DNA of 59,170 nucleotides from Planotetraspora sp. A-T 1434. Lineage in GTDB: Bacteria; Actinomycetota; Actinomycetes; Streptosporangiales; Streptosporangiaceae. The stretch is from assembly GCF_025420585.1 (NCBI RefSeq), contig NZ_JAOEGB010000038.1, positions 1-59,170 on the forward strand, read 5' to 3'. Position numbers and translations under genes: made by a program. The notes below the pieces were generated by a model. That model made no database searches. It was not told the origin of the DNA and worked only from the letters and a program-made list of their open reading frames with translations. This document shows, in pieces, positions 25,222 through 33,779 of the stretch (the first letter of the stretch is position 1; each line of letters opens with the position of its first letter).

Positions 25222-26283
25222 ATGCTGATCGCGATCCACCAACAGGCCGAACGCTTCTTCCGTGCCCACTACGACGGCAGCTGGGTGCCGACCTACCTGG
25301 AACAACGAGGGTTCGACAGATTCACCCAACACCACTGGCGCACCGGCTACGCACCCAACGACTGGCGAGCCCTCACCAACCATCTTCGCGACCTCGGCTA
25401 CGGCGACACCGCGATCGAAGCCTCCGGACTTGCCCGCAGGACCACCCGAGGCACCCTCGTCGACCACTTCCGCGATCGGGCGATGTTCCCCATCAAGGAG
25501 CACGACGGCACCACGGTGGCGTTCATCGGCCGCAGCCGCGACGGCGACCCCAAGTACCTGAACAGCCCGCGCACACCCATCTACGCCAAGAGCCAGACGC
25601 TATTCGGCCTGCACGCGATCACCCCGGACGCAAAGCCGGTCATCACCGAAGGACCCCTCGACGCCATCGCGGTCACCCTGACTGGCCGGGGGTACTTGGC
25701 AGGGCTCGCCCTCTGCGGCACCGCACTGACATCAGACCAGGTCAAAACACTAAGGGCAGCGAAAGATCTCAGCGGGAACGGCGTCCTTCTCGCCTTCGAC
25801 AGCGACCGCGCCGGCCGGGAGGCCGCTGTCCGGTCCTACGCGCTGTTCAGACATGGCTGTACAGCAGAGGCAGTGATGCTTCCCGACGGCCGTGATCCGG
25901 CGGATGTTCTCCGGCATGGCGGACGCGAGGCTCTGGCAACACTTCTGCACAAGCAAGCGCGTCCATTGGCCGATCTCGTGGTCGACGCCGCCATCGAGCC
26001 CTGGCAACGATCCATCCAGGACGCCGAAGGACGCCTTAACGCCCTCCGCTCAGCCGGTAGGGCGATTGCCACGCTCGCACCTCACGACGTCGCCCGCCAG
26101 GTGACCCGCGTGGCCGCCCGGCTCAACTTCGACCACGCGATGGTTACCGAGACCGCCGCCGATTCCGTGACGACCAGGCTTGCAGTTGGCGACTTCCCCG
26201 CGCCGCCCACGACCGGGAGCGCCACACCGTCGACCAGGGGAAGGGGGCCCAGTGAACGACCACTACGCGGACCCACTCCGTGA
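25222..26283 (+). CDS. DnaG-like primase with TOPRIM domain
   Basis: 353 residues. The N-terminal primase core resembles DnaG (YLEQRGFDRFTQHHWRTGYAP; FPIKEHDGTTVAFIGR; KYLNSPRTPIYAKSQTLFG). The TOPRIM motifs are ITEGPLDAIAV (catalytic Glu) and LLAFDSDRAGREAA (DxD). There is no N-terminal zinc-finger domain and the helicase-binding end is replaced by a short Pro-rich tail. Likely primes replication of the integrated element. AGGAGA at 25208-25213 precedes the ATG. Confidence 0.87.
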   Translation: MLIAIHQQAERFFRAHYDGSWVPTYLEQRGFDRFTQHHWRTGYAPNDWRALTNHLRDLGYGDTAIEASGLARRTTRGTLVDHFRDRAMFPIKEHDGTTVAFIGRSRDGDPKYLNSPRTPIYAKSQTLFGLHAITPDAKPVITEGPLDAIAVTLTGRGYLAGLALCGTALTSDQVKTLRAAKDLSGNGVLLAFDSDRAGREAAVRSYALFRHGCTAEAVMLPDGRDPADVLRHGGREALATLLHKQARPLADLVVDAAIEPWQRSIQDAEGRLNALRSAGRAIATLAPHDVARQVTRVAARLNFDHAMVTETAADSVTTRLAVGDFPAPPTTGSATPSTRGRGPSERPLRGPTP

Positions 26284-26887
26284 GGCAGTCGCCCACGGAA
26301 TGCAGAAGGCGGTGCAGCTCACCCCCACTGTGGCGGCGGCGGCTCAAATCTGGCTCCACATCAAGGCCCAACGCGCACGCGAACAGGCCGAGATGGAGCG
26401 CCAGGCTACGGAGGCACTCCGCTCCAGGCAACAGGCCGCGCACCACGTGGCACGACTGCAATGGCTGCCCGCCAACGATCCGGCATGGCTGCGGAACGCT
26501 GACCTCGTCCAGGTGTGCCGCGCTTGGGGTGCCGCCATGCCGTACGCGGCGAGCGACTCGACGGCGGAACGTGCACGCCTGAAGTGCGAGGAACGACTCC
26601 GGGAACTCCACCCGTACGCCATGAACCGCTACGACCGACTCCTCGCCGAAGGTCACACTCCCGCGGCGGCCATGCAAGAAGCCGCGCCACTGTTCGCACG
26701 AGAGCCACGCCCCCGCACCGGATATCCCGCGCCTGCGCGCCGCCAACTCCCACAGGCCGTGAAGCTCGCCCAGGAGGACTTCCCCCACACCGTCGACACG
26801 GTCGTCGGAGCACGCGGCAACACCACGGCAGCAGCCGCAACTACAGCGCGGCCCGCGCAGACACCTGCACGCAATTGCCTTCTGTAA
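26252..26887 (+). CDS. Element-associated helical protein of unknown function
   Basis: 211 residues from the GTG at 26252, overlapping the primase by 32 nt. Mostly alpha-helical and charged (WLHIKAQRAREQAEMERQ, AERARLKCEERLRELHP, HTPAAAMQEAAPLFARE), with a disordered Ala/Thr tail. Its coupling to the primase suggests a replication or partition accessory role, but no domain is recognised. Confidence 0.65.
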   Translation: MNDHYADPLREAVAHGMQKAVQLTPTVAAAAQIWLHIKAQRAREQAEMERQATEALRSRQQAAHHVARLQWLPANDPAWLRNADLVQVCRAWGAAMPYAASDSTAERARLKCEERLRELHPYAMNRYDRLLAEGHTPAAAMQEAAPLFAREPRPRTGYPAPARRQLPQAVKLAQEDFPHTVDTVVGARGNTTAAAATTARPAQTPARNCLL

Positions 26888-26913
26888 TCACAGGACTACG
26901 CAAGGATGTGAGA

Positions 26914-27129
26914 GTGGAGGGTCTCGCGCACAGCTATCTGTTCTGGATCGGCCTGATTCTGCTGCTTGTGGTGCTATACCTCCTGCCCACACTGATCGGG
27001 CTCTTGCGCGGCGTCGAGAACTTCGCCCTGCTCATCGCCTTCAACTTCCTTGGCGGCCTCACCTGCATCGGCTGGCCGGCAGCGCTCTTCTTGGCCTTCG
27101 TGCTCCCCACGCGCCGAGATCGTTGGTGA
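26914..27129 (+). CDS. Superinfection-immunity-type small membrane protein
   Basis: 71 residues with two membrane segments (FWIGLILLLVVLYLLPTLIG and FNFLGGLTCIGWPAALFLAF). The LPTLIGLLRG...FNFLGGLTCIGW pattern matches the superinfection-immunity family (phage T4 Imm-like motif) that blocks DNA entry. The GTG at 26914 has AAGGA at proper spacing; an in-frame GTG lies 6 nt upstream. Confidence 0.7.
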   Translation: MEGLAHSYLFWIGLILLLVVLYLLPTLIGLLRGVENFALLIAFNFLGGLTCIGWPAALFLAFVLPTRRDRW

Positions 27130-27384
27130 ACGTCGCGCTTCTACCTGGCGGGATCCGCTTCCAAAGCTTTCCGGTCAGGTCGGCGTACAGCCAATCGATG
27201 TTATTCACCGACACCGCCCCAGATGTCCGAACAGCAGGTCGGCAGACGGGCAGAACCCGAAGGCCGTCGTCAGGCACTCGCACGCGCGACGCCGTACCAC
27301 GACGTCGCCTGCACACCCGGACGGCACGGGCAGCGGCATGTCGGGCACGCCGTGGTCGGTCGGAGCGCGGCGACATCAATCGTG

Positions 27385-27885
27385 CTACTCGCCTGATGCC
27401 GCATCCTCAATCGCGCGCAGCCGTACAACCAAGGCGCCGGGAGAACCCACCTCAATGACAGAGTGGGAAACGACTCTGCGTCGCCGCCGCTGCCACCAGG
27501 GGATATCCTGCGAGACCAACGGATCCGGGAATGTCCTGAACACGAACCGCCGGTCGATCGGGAGGACCAGGCCATACAGGTACGGCTTGGCCCAGGCCGG
27601 AAGGGCGCGCATCGCGTCCTCCAGTCGTCCCCGCGGCCCGTCCCCACAGCATTCAGGACACATGCAGACATTGGCGGCGATCCGGTGGGCGCTGCCCGGC
27701 ACGGCCGCAGCCATCCAGGCGTGCAGCGCCTCGGCGACCTGACCGGGCCGCATCCGCGAGTGTTCCAACTCGATGATCGCCGTCATGGCCCGGCGGCTGA
27801 GCCCAGGCACGTGGTGGACGGACGGCCGGTGCGTCCGGCATCGGAACTCCCGGGCGGGAACCTGAGACGGGCGCCTACGCGGCAT
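27385..27885 (-). CDS. Hypothetical element protein
   Basis: 166 residues, Arg-rich N-terminus, two cysteines in CMCPECCGDG that could bind metal, then ALPAWAKPYLYGLVLPIDRRF. The pattern recurs in actinomycete plasmid-type regions as far as I can judge, but no function is known. The first 30 residues may not be translated; the start is uncertain. Confidence 0.5.
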   Translation of the reverse strand: MPRRRPSQVPAREFRCRTHRPSVHHVPGLSRRAMTAIIELEHSRMRPGQVAEALHAWMAAAVPGSAHRIAANVCMCPECCGDGPRGRLEDAMRALPAWAKPYLYGLVLPIDRRFVFRTFPDPLVSQDIPWWQRRRRRVVSHSVIEVGSPGALVVRLRAIEDAASGE

Positions 27886-27934
27886 GGCCCTTTCTGCTCG
27901 TCATCCCAGCATGATCGCATGCCGTACGGGCATG

Positions 27935-28492
27935 TCAACCACGGAAGAGCCAGCTGAGCCGGGGAAGCCGCCGCGCCGTCTCCTCCGCGTCGTCGAAATC
28001 CCATTCGTCACCGACGGGATTAGGGGAGAAGTCAGCGTCATCCAGGTCCTGGCGGGCCTCTACCGCGTCCCACAGCCCGTCGACCTGCCCCGTGAGCAGC
28101 TCATAAGCACGATGCGGGACGTTGAGCAGGTCTTCCCACTCCGGGTAGTCGTCTGCAGACTCCGCGGCCAGTTCCCGCACCTCCACAAGGTCGGCGAGGC
28201 TGTCGGGATCGGCGATCACCCGCTCGAAGACGTCGGGACCGAGCCCGATCACCCACGCGCGGAAGTAGTCGAACCCGTCATCGGAACAGCCGCCGCCGAT
28301 GAGATAGGCCGCACCCCACAACGGCCAGCGGAAAGCGCGATTGCTCAGCCGCTGACGGTGGACGTCGAAGTCCACCACGTCGGCGACCGGCCCCTCGACA
28401 AGCCGAGCAGCCAGCCAGCTCGCCCGATCCTCTGAATCCTTCGTGGCCGCTCGCGACTGTTCGATCAGATCCCAGAATTCGTTGATCTCCAT
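27935..28492 (-). CDS. DUF4240 domain protein
   Basis: 185 residues starting MEINEFWDLIEQSR, the characteristic DUF4240 opening (FW..I), followed by LSNRAFRWPLWGAAYLIGGGCSDDGFDYFRAW and VIADPDSLADLVEV. Acidic C-terminus. Function unknown; the family is found in scattered actinomycete accessory loci. Confidence 0.75.
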   Translation of the reverse strand: MEINEFWDLIEQSRAATKDSEDRASWLAARLVEGPVADVVDFDVHRQRLSNRAFRWPLWGAAYLIGGGCSDDGFDYFRAWVIGLGPDVFERVIADPDSLADLVEVRELAAESADDYPEWEDLLNVPHRAYELLTGQVDGLWDAVEARQDLDDADFSPNPVGDEWDFDDAEETARRLPRLSWLFRG

Positions 28493-28528
28493 GGCCGTGG
28501 ACTATGCCAGCCGCCTGCGACATTTCGC

Positions 28529-29068
28529 TCAGCCCGTCCATCCGGATGGCAGCACGTAGGTCCAGCCCTCCTGCCAGACGAACGGTGCGTCAACCAGTTG
28601 CTCCAAGGCCGCCCCGTTCAACAGGTGGTCCAGCGCCCACCGGTTGGCCGAGTGCGCGATCACCAGCACCCGGTCCCCGTCCCACGCCTCCGAAAGGTCC
28701 CGAAGGAAGTCCCGGGTCTGGTCGACAACCTGCCGATAGCTCTGCCCACCCGGCCAGGGCACCTCGATCCGCCTGCTCCGCTCACCATCGAACATCGCCA
28801 CGGGCATGCCGTTCCACTGTCCGTAGTCACACTCGCGCAACCGCACGTCCTGATAGAGCCCGCTGCCAGCGAAAGCGATCTCCGCAGTCTGCACAGACCG
28901 CTGCAGATCCGAGGTGAACACCGCGGCAAGGCCATCGTCCCGCCGGCGTGCACCAAGTTCGCCGGCCTCTTCGCGGCCACGTGGCGACAGCTCACCCGCA
29001 AGCCAGCCGGTCGCAATACCCGCCTCGTTGTCGGTCGTGGTGGAGTGCGTCTCGTACACGATCCTCAC
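28529..29068 (-). CDS. Histidine phosphatase family protein (atypical)
   Basis: 179 residues beginning VRIVYETHSTTTDN. Phosphoglycerate-mutase-like features are SDLQRSVQTAEIAF, LRECDYGQWNG and the C-terminal VLVIAHSANRWALDHLL. The usual RHG triad at the N-terminus is ETHST here: the nucleophilic His is kept but the preceding Arg is Thr. The tracked frame starts at 29101; the GTG at 29068 is preferred because it begins the family fold. Substrate unknown. Confidence 0.75.
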   Translation of the reverse strand: MRIVYETHSTTTDNEAGIATGWLAGELSPRGREEAGELGARRRDDGLAAVFTSDLQRSVQTAEIAFAGSGLYQDVRLRECDYGQWNGMPVAMFDGERSRRIEVPWPGGQSYRQVVDQTRDFLRDLSEAWDGDRVLVIAHSANRWALDHLLNGAALEQLVDAPFVWQEGWTYVLPSGWTG

Positions 29069-29138
29069 CGCCACAGCCGCCCCCCAACCATCCCGGAACA
29101 CCCGCCAATCAGAGACTAAGGATCTCCCAACCAGTGTC

Positions 29139-29738
29139 TCAACCGGTTAGCTGGCCGATCGGTGCGACCGCGTGGCCGCCCGAGCCTGCGCACGTCCACA
29201 CGGCCCGGCCGTCCACGCAACCGCTTCGGAGGCCAAGGTTGTGCCCAGGGCAGGTGGGCCATACCGCCCACTTGGCCTCCATGACGACATCCTGGACGGC
29301 GTCAGCGATGACCTCCAGCGCGCCCTGTAGGTCCTGCCCGCTGATCGGCCAGATCCCGGGGCCGCCAGCTCCCCCGCCGAACTCCACCCGCGCCTGACCG
29401 GACTCGCGGTCCCAGTCCGGAATCACCAACCGCAGGCTCTGCCGAATCCCACCGACCCGCACGTCACGCTCCACGACGGCCAGCGCCGCCTCCAGCGTCC
29501 GCCACCAGCCGGGCTCGAGATCGAATCCCGGCTCGAACGCGGCCTCATCCAGCAGCTGCCAGGTCAGCCGGGTCAGAGCGGCGTCGCCCAGCTCCGCCGT
29601 GGGGCGCTCCAGCAACTCCCGCGCGGAAGGGCTGTTCCAGTACGACTCATAAACCGCGAAAGCCAGCTCCATGATCGGGCCAATGTCCAGATGGCCTGCC
29701 CGCGCGGCCACATAGACCCGCCTCGCCAGCTGCTCCAT
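29139..29738 (-). CDS. Hypothetical protein
   Basis: 199 residues from the ATG at 29738 (MEQLARRVYVAARAGHLD). The N-terminal half is helical. A C-terminal beta-rich part ends with TCPGHNLGLRSGCVDGRAVWTCAG, where three cysteines may bind zinc. No family recognised. Same strand as the histidine phosphatase, 70 nt upstream of its start. Confidence 0.55.
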   Translation of the reverse strand: MEQLARRVYVAARAGHLDIGPIMELAFAVYESYWNSPSARELLERPTAELGDAALTRLTWQLLDEAAFEPGFDLEPGWWRTLEAALAVVERDVRVGGIRQSLRLVIPDWDRESGQARVEFGGGAGGPGIWPISGQDLQGALEVIADAVQDVVMEAKWAVWPTCPGHNLGLRSGCVDGRAVWTCAGSGGHAVAPIGQLTG

Positions 29739-29908
29739 CGCGCCCACGCAGCAAAGTGTCATCCTTCACCGGCCGCCCGCCAACTCATTTCCGGGGCGGC
29801 GACATTCGGTTCCAACGTCGCGGCGTAGGGCCATGGCGGCCGCGCTCCAGCCCATCAGACCGCCGCCCCGAGACCCGCATACCCAGGCCGCCGTCTGCCG
29901 CGTCTGCA

Positions 29909-31429
29909 TCAGGCTGTCTCGGCGAGGGCTGCCAGCCGCTCGGCTGCTTCCGACTTGCTCCATGCCGAAAGCCGCCTCCCGGTCCACGCCGGCGCCGAGC
30001 ACCCTTCCAAGCTGCTGATCACGCCGCTGTCGTCGACCATGCAGGTGATGCCGTACGGCCACGCATCGAGAAACGCCCCCAGGATGAGGTCCTCCGCGCC
30101 GCCCTCCACGATCCGGTACAGCCGCTCCGCTGCCGCGCCCACCGAGGCGACGACGAAAAGCCACGGAAGCCCCTCGGGAACTCCCGAATCGGTCCGCTGC
30201 CCCGTCCGCCGGATAATCTCCACCTCCAGCTCGGTCACCACATCGCGCAGCGAACCGAGCACCACGAGCCCAGGGATCTCAACACCCGTCGCCTCCTCCC
30301 CGAACAGGCGGACCATGTCCTCGTGCGGCATCAGCACGCGGGACGCGATGCCCTGCGCGGTCAGCAACTCCACGACCACGGCACGAGCCACATCATCGGC
30401 GCCGGGACCCGTCAGCCCCATCCCATGCAACGCCGACAGCGCGAACACGTAGCTAAGGTTCGACGACCCCTGCTCCAGGTCGTGCTTGAGCGCGGCCTCC
30501 GGCACCTGGGCGACAGCCTGCTGCTCCGGCACGCAGTTCTCACTTTGCCGGGTGAGCGGCAGGGTGTCCGTCGCCATGCTCATGCGGATCAGCCGATCGC
30601 CTTCCCGGGTCAGGCGGGTCCGGCGCCACCACACCGTCGCATCGGCCACCAGCCGACGTCTCCAGCGATAGGTGACAGCGAGCATGAGGACGACGCCAAG
30701 ACCGGCCGGAATGGTCAGAGGCGACAGCGGTGAGGACGCCGACCGTTCCGAAGTACGAGCGAGAGGCTGGACCACTGGCCGCTCCGGTACGGCTGCCGCG
30801 GTCGCTTGCGCCTCGATCCCTCGCTTACCGCGTGCCGGCGGCGTCCGTTCAGCAACAGCTGCGGGTCGCTCAGCGTCGCGAGTACGTCTGATGGCCACCT
30901 CTCGTATCGGTGCTGGCCCTTGATCCTTCTGCCGCTCGCTCACTACTGCGACCGCGTTGACGTCGTGCGCTGTCGCCTCGCGATCGTGCCTGTAGACGCG
31001 ATTGACCTTGACCTTGTGATCGCGGCCGCCCACTGGTCGCCTTCTGGCCTCAGAGGTGTTCGCCCCCTTGGGGCGCTTCCTCGCCTCGGTCTCGGGTGGC
31101 TTCACGGTTTCCGGAAGTCGAGTGATCCCGGGCTTCTGCTCTGGGGCCACCTCAGCGGCTCCGCCCTTCACCGAGCCCCTCACCGCTCGACCGAAATCCG
31201 GCTGGCTACCCGTGAGGAGCCAATTCTGCATCTCCTGCTGCATGTTCGCGCAGAGTTTGGCCTCGTCGATGTACCGGCCGGCCGTCTCGCCCAGGTGCGG
31301 GCACCCCGGCTCAGCCTGCGCCGGTGAGGCTCCCATACCGGCCGTGATGGCGACAGCGAGCAACGCACCGGCGGCCCAACGGCGTACCGAACAGCCAAGA
31401 CGGAATGGGAGAAGATTTGCGGCTGTCAC
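29909..31429 (-). CDS. Bitopic membrane protein of a transfer-type region
   Basis: 506 residues. Residues 1-40 resemble a signal peptide (WAAGALLAVAITAGMGASPAQA). A disordered Lys/Arg/Pro-rich extracellular stretch follows, then one membrane segment near 236-252 (LTIPAGLGVVLMLAVTY) and a cytosolic C-terminal domain (about 240 residues). That domain includes LPWLFVVASVGAAAERLYRI and LILGAFLDAWPYGITCMVDD, reminiscent of LysM/BTAD-type actinomycete membrane proteins of plasmids. Function unknown; lies directly downstream of the relaxase on the same strand. Confidence 0.65.
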   Translation of the reverse strand: MTAANLLPFRLGCSVRRWAAGALLAVAITAGMGASPAQAEPGCPHLGETAGRYIDEAKLCANMQQEMQNWLLTGSQPDFGRAVRGSVKGGAAEVAPEQKPGITRLPETVKPPETEARKRPKGANTSEARRRPVGGRDHKVKVNRVYRHDREATAHDVNAVAVVSERQKDQGPAPIREVAIRRTRDAERPAAVAERTPPARGKRGIEAQATAAAVPERPVVQPLARTSERSASSPLSPLTIPAGLGVVLMLAVTYRWRRRLVADATVWWRRTRLTREGDRLIRMSMATDTLPLTRQSENCVPEQQAVAQVPEAALKHDLEQGSSNLSYVFALSALHGMGLTGPGADDVARAVVVELLTAQGIASRVLMPHEDMVRLFGEEATGVEIPGLVVLGSLRDVVTELEVEIIRRTGQRTDSGVPEGLPWLFVVASVGAAAERLYRIVEGGAEDLILGAFLDAWPYGITCMVDDSGVISSLEGCSAPAWTGRRLSAWSKSEAAERLAALAETA

Positions 31430-31544
31430 GACGGCACCCCCAGGTCGATCGCGAAGCGAACATGATCAACCACATTACGCAACGGTCTCGTCTGAGCCCG
31501 ATAGCGATCAACGCGAGTCGCGCAGGTCAAATAATGATCTTCCG

Positions 31545-32987
31545 CTACCGGTGGGGACGTCGCGACACGGGCGGACTCGGAGGGCCGGCGGAACGAGCGG
31601 AAGAACGCGGATGCGCTCCGGAATGTGGCCTGATCGGTTCCGGAAAGTCGGACACGGCCAGCCGCACCGGGCTGCCGTGTACCGGCGTAATCAGCGGCCC
31701 GTTCAGATACTGGGCCGCCGCGCGCGCCGCCACCGCCTGAGCCATCCGCTTCTGGGCAGCCCGCAGGTCAGCCACCGCACTGACCAAGCCGGCGCAATCA
31801 GCAACAAGCGATCCACCCGACGGCACCGACCCCGCGTTGGCCAGCATCCGCACCGTTCTCCGCAAGTGCAGACCCACTCGCGTGAAACGCGGAATCCGAG
31901 CGTACGGCTCTCGCGCCGCCCGATCGAACGCCTCCGCCGCGTCCCTGAGCCGCCGGTCCTTCAGCAGTCGCGCCGCTATATGCAGCAGATCCGAGGTCGC
32001 CCCCGGCAGGTCCGCCACAGCGTGCGGATCGTCAGCTGCGGCCTCACGGATATGCGCGGCCGCCTGCCGGGCAGCCATCGACACCTGCTCCCACAACTCT
32101 CGGCGTTCGTTCGCGCTGACTCCGCCGGGACGGCTGTCGCTTCCGCCGCTCCACCGCGCGCGGAGTTTCGGAAGAGTAAGGTCCGCGGCGAGCTTGCCGC
32201 CGCCGAACCAGACCGGCTCGCCGGTGACGTTTCGGCTGGTTGGCAGCGCCACCGCATACCCGGTCACCTCGCCAGGGTTGCGCTGGCTCATCCGCTGGCG
32301 CACCAGTACTCCGGCGGCTTCCAACCGCCGGAAGAATTCATCTTCCGACGCCGCTCCAGCCGCCGCCGTGATGACCTGCCGCCGAAGCGCCACCCGCGGC
32401 ACCTCTTTCCAGCCTCGCCGCCGGGCCTGCTCGGTCTCGCTGCGGGTTGGCCGACGCGCTGCCGTCCGGTCCCCAGGCGCCGTTACCCGCAGGCCGTACC
32501 GGCGCTCGATGGCCTGGCAGGCCTCCCGCACCCGATAAAAGTCGTTCCAGGTCTTCGGCTTGGTCCCGTCCTGGCGGGCGAGCGTGGCGACGATGTGGAT
32601 GTGGTCGTCGGCATGCCGTACCGCCACCCAGCGCACTCCGTCGTCATCGTCGGCCGGGCCCAGGCCGGTCCGGTTCATGATCTCCTGCGCGACGTTGGCC
32701 CATTCGTCGTCGCTGAGGATCCGGTCCTCACGAGCGGCCCGGGCGACGCAGTGCCACACCGGCTCGGCATATCCGTGGTGTCCCAGCGCGGCGAGCGGCT
32801 GGTTCAGCAATCCGGTCAGATTCCGGAAATCCCGCCCGCCATCCGGGCGGAGCGCCGGCTCGAGCTCGGCCGGATGGCGCCACCCCGCGACGATGTGCGG
32901 GTTGACGTGCTCGTTGGCCCGGCCCGGGCCGTACAGGTAGTACAGCAAGCCCGCGACGCGCCGCCCGCGCATGACCTTTCCGATCAT
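31545..32987 (-). CDS. Relaxase/mobilization nuclease
   Basis: 480 residues from the ATG at 32987. Begins MIGKVMRGRRVAGLLYYLYGPG, typical of actinomycete MOB relaxases. The metal-binding histidine motif is VRHADDHIHIVATL. After about residue 200 the protein is helical and Arg/Ala-rich. It nicks oriT and pilots the strand during conjugation. Its start overlaps the MobC stop (ATGA). No TraB/FtsK translocase is seen in the window, so the element is at most mobilizable unless that gene lies elsewhere. Confidence 0.87.
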   Translation of the reverse strand: MIGKVMRGRRVAGLLYYLYGPGRANEHVNPHIVAGWRHPAELEPALRPDGGRDFRNLTGLLNQPLAALGHHGYAEPVWHCVARAAREDRILSDDEWANVAQEIMNRTGLGPADDDDGVRWVAVRHADDHIHIVATLARQDGTKPKTWNDFYRVREACQAIERRYGLRVTAPGDRTAARRPTRSETEQARRRGWKEVPRVALRRQVITAAAGAASEDEFFRRLEAAGVLVRQRMSQRNPGEVTGYAVALPTSRNVTGEPVWFGGGKLAADLTLPKLRARWSGGSDSRPGGVSANERRELWEQVSMAARQAAAHIREAAADDPHAVADLPGATSDLLHIAARLLKDRRLRDAAEAFDRAAREPYARIPRFTRVGLHLRRTVRMLANAGSVPSGGSLVADCAGLVSAVADLRAAQKRMAQAVAARAAAQYLNGPLITPVHGSPVRLAVSDFPEPIRPHSGAHPRSSARSAGPPSPPVSRRPHR

Positions 32988-33403
32988 CGGATCGCCTTCC
33001 GGACGGCTTCCGCGATTCCGTCCAGCCTCTGCACGGCCCGCAGGCACGCGGCGGCGTACGGAAGAAGGTTGCCGGGATCGGCGCCGGTCGCGTTCAGCAC
33101 GGCGACCGCCTGGTTGAGATTGACCCCGATGCGGCGCACCTGGCCGGACGCGTGCATGAGCTCGATCAGCGCCTCCCGCAGCGGGTCAGGCGTCGGCGGG
33201 TTCACCATCCGCGCCGCCGCCAACGCGGCCTCGGCCGCGTAGGCCCCATGCGCCAGCCCAAGTCGCTGTGCGGCCCTGCGGAAGTCGGCGTACTCCTCGG
33301 CGGTGAGCACGAACTTCACCACGTACGGCCTCGGTACGGCCTGCCGCTCCCGTCGCCGCTGACGGACCGTCTTCGCCCCTGCTTCTTCTCCCCCATCGGA
33401 CAT
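32984..33403 (-). CDS. mobC: MobC-like relaxosome accessory protein
   Basis: 139 residues from the ATG at 33403 (MSDGGEEAGAKTVRQRR). The basic N-terminus is followed by a ribbon-helix-helix-like region (VVKFVLTAEEYADFRRAAQRLGL), and the C-terminal helix contains the MobC signature QVRRIGVNLNQAV. It binds oriT and helps the relaxase. The frame is open to 33811 but that stretch crosses the repeat array and hairpin. Confidence 0.83.
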   Translation of the reverse strand: MSDGGEEAGAKTVRQRRRERQAVPRPYVVKFVLTAEEYADFRRAAQRLGLAHGAYAAEAALAAARMVNPPTPDPLREALIELMHASGQVRRIGVNLNQAVAVLNATGADPGNLLPYAAACLRAVQRLDGIAEAVRKAIR

Positions 33404-33452
33404 GCTCGTGACCGCTCCCCCGACGACCGCGCCCGGTCTCTGTTGATCAGAA

Positions 33453-33483
33453 GCCCACTCCCGCAGCACCTGCGGAAGTGGGC
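33453..33483. other. Candidate oriT hairpin
   Basis: A 14-bp inverted repeat (arms 33453-33466 and 33470-33483, one mismatch, 3-nt loop) lies 50 nt upstream of mobC. Inverted repeats next to mobC/relaxase genes are typical of transfer origins. The nick site cannot be assigned. Confidence 0.45.
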
Positions 33484-33550
33484 GGCTCTGATCACAAATG
33501 TCCCCATCTGCAACCCGCCGGATGCAGAGGTAATGGGACATTACGAATAT

Positions 33551-33732
33551 CTTGCTCCCTGCCGGGGCTCCCAGAACTCCCTGCCGGGGCTTCCAGAAAC
33601 GCTCAGCCGAACACGCAGGCCCATCCAGAACGTCGGTGGCCCTTGCTCCCTGCCGGGGCTCCCAGAACTCCCTGCCGGGGCTTCCAGAAACGCTCAGCCG
33701 AACACGCAGGCCCATCCAGAACGTCGGTGGCC
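33551..33732. repeat. Two tandem 91-bp units containing four 22-nt repeats
   Basis: Positions 33551-33641 and 33642-33732 are identical 91-bp units. Each begins with two back-to-back near-identical 22-mers (CTCCCTGCCGGGGCTYCCAG plus AA) at 33555, 33577, 33646 and 33668, and ends with CAGAACGTCGGTGGCC. They lie between oriT/mobC and a rightward gene. Iteron-like, or a promoter/operator array. Confidence 0.75.
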
Positions 33733-33779
33733 CTTGCCAAGATGATCGGGACTTCCGCCATCCTGAGGAGACGAGCACA

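Noticed and set aside
30678-33242. Long plus-strand ORFs opposite the relaxase and membrane-protein genes
   Set aside because: Antisense to recognised genes and without domain similarity.
33551-33732. CRISPR-like spaced repeats
   Set aside because: Repeats are back to back in a 91-bp tandem duplication with identical rather than unique intervening sequence.
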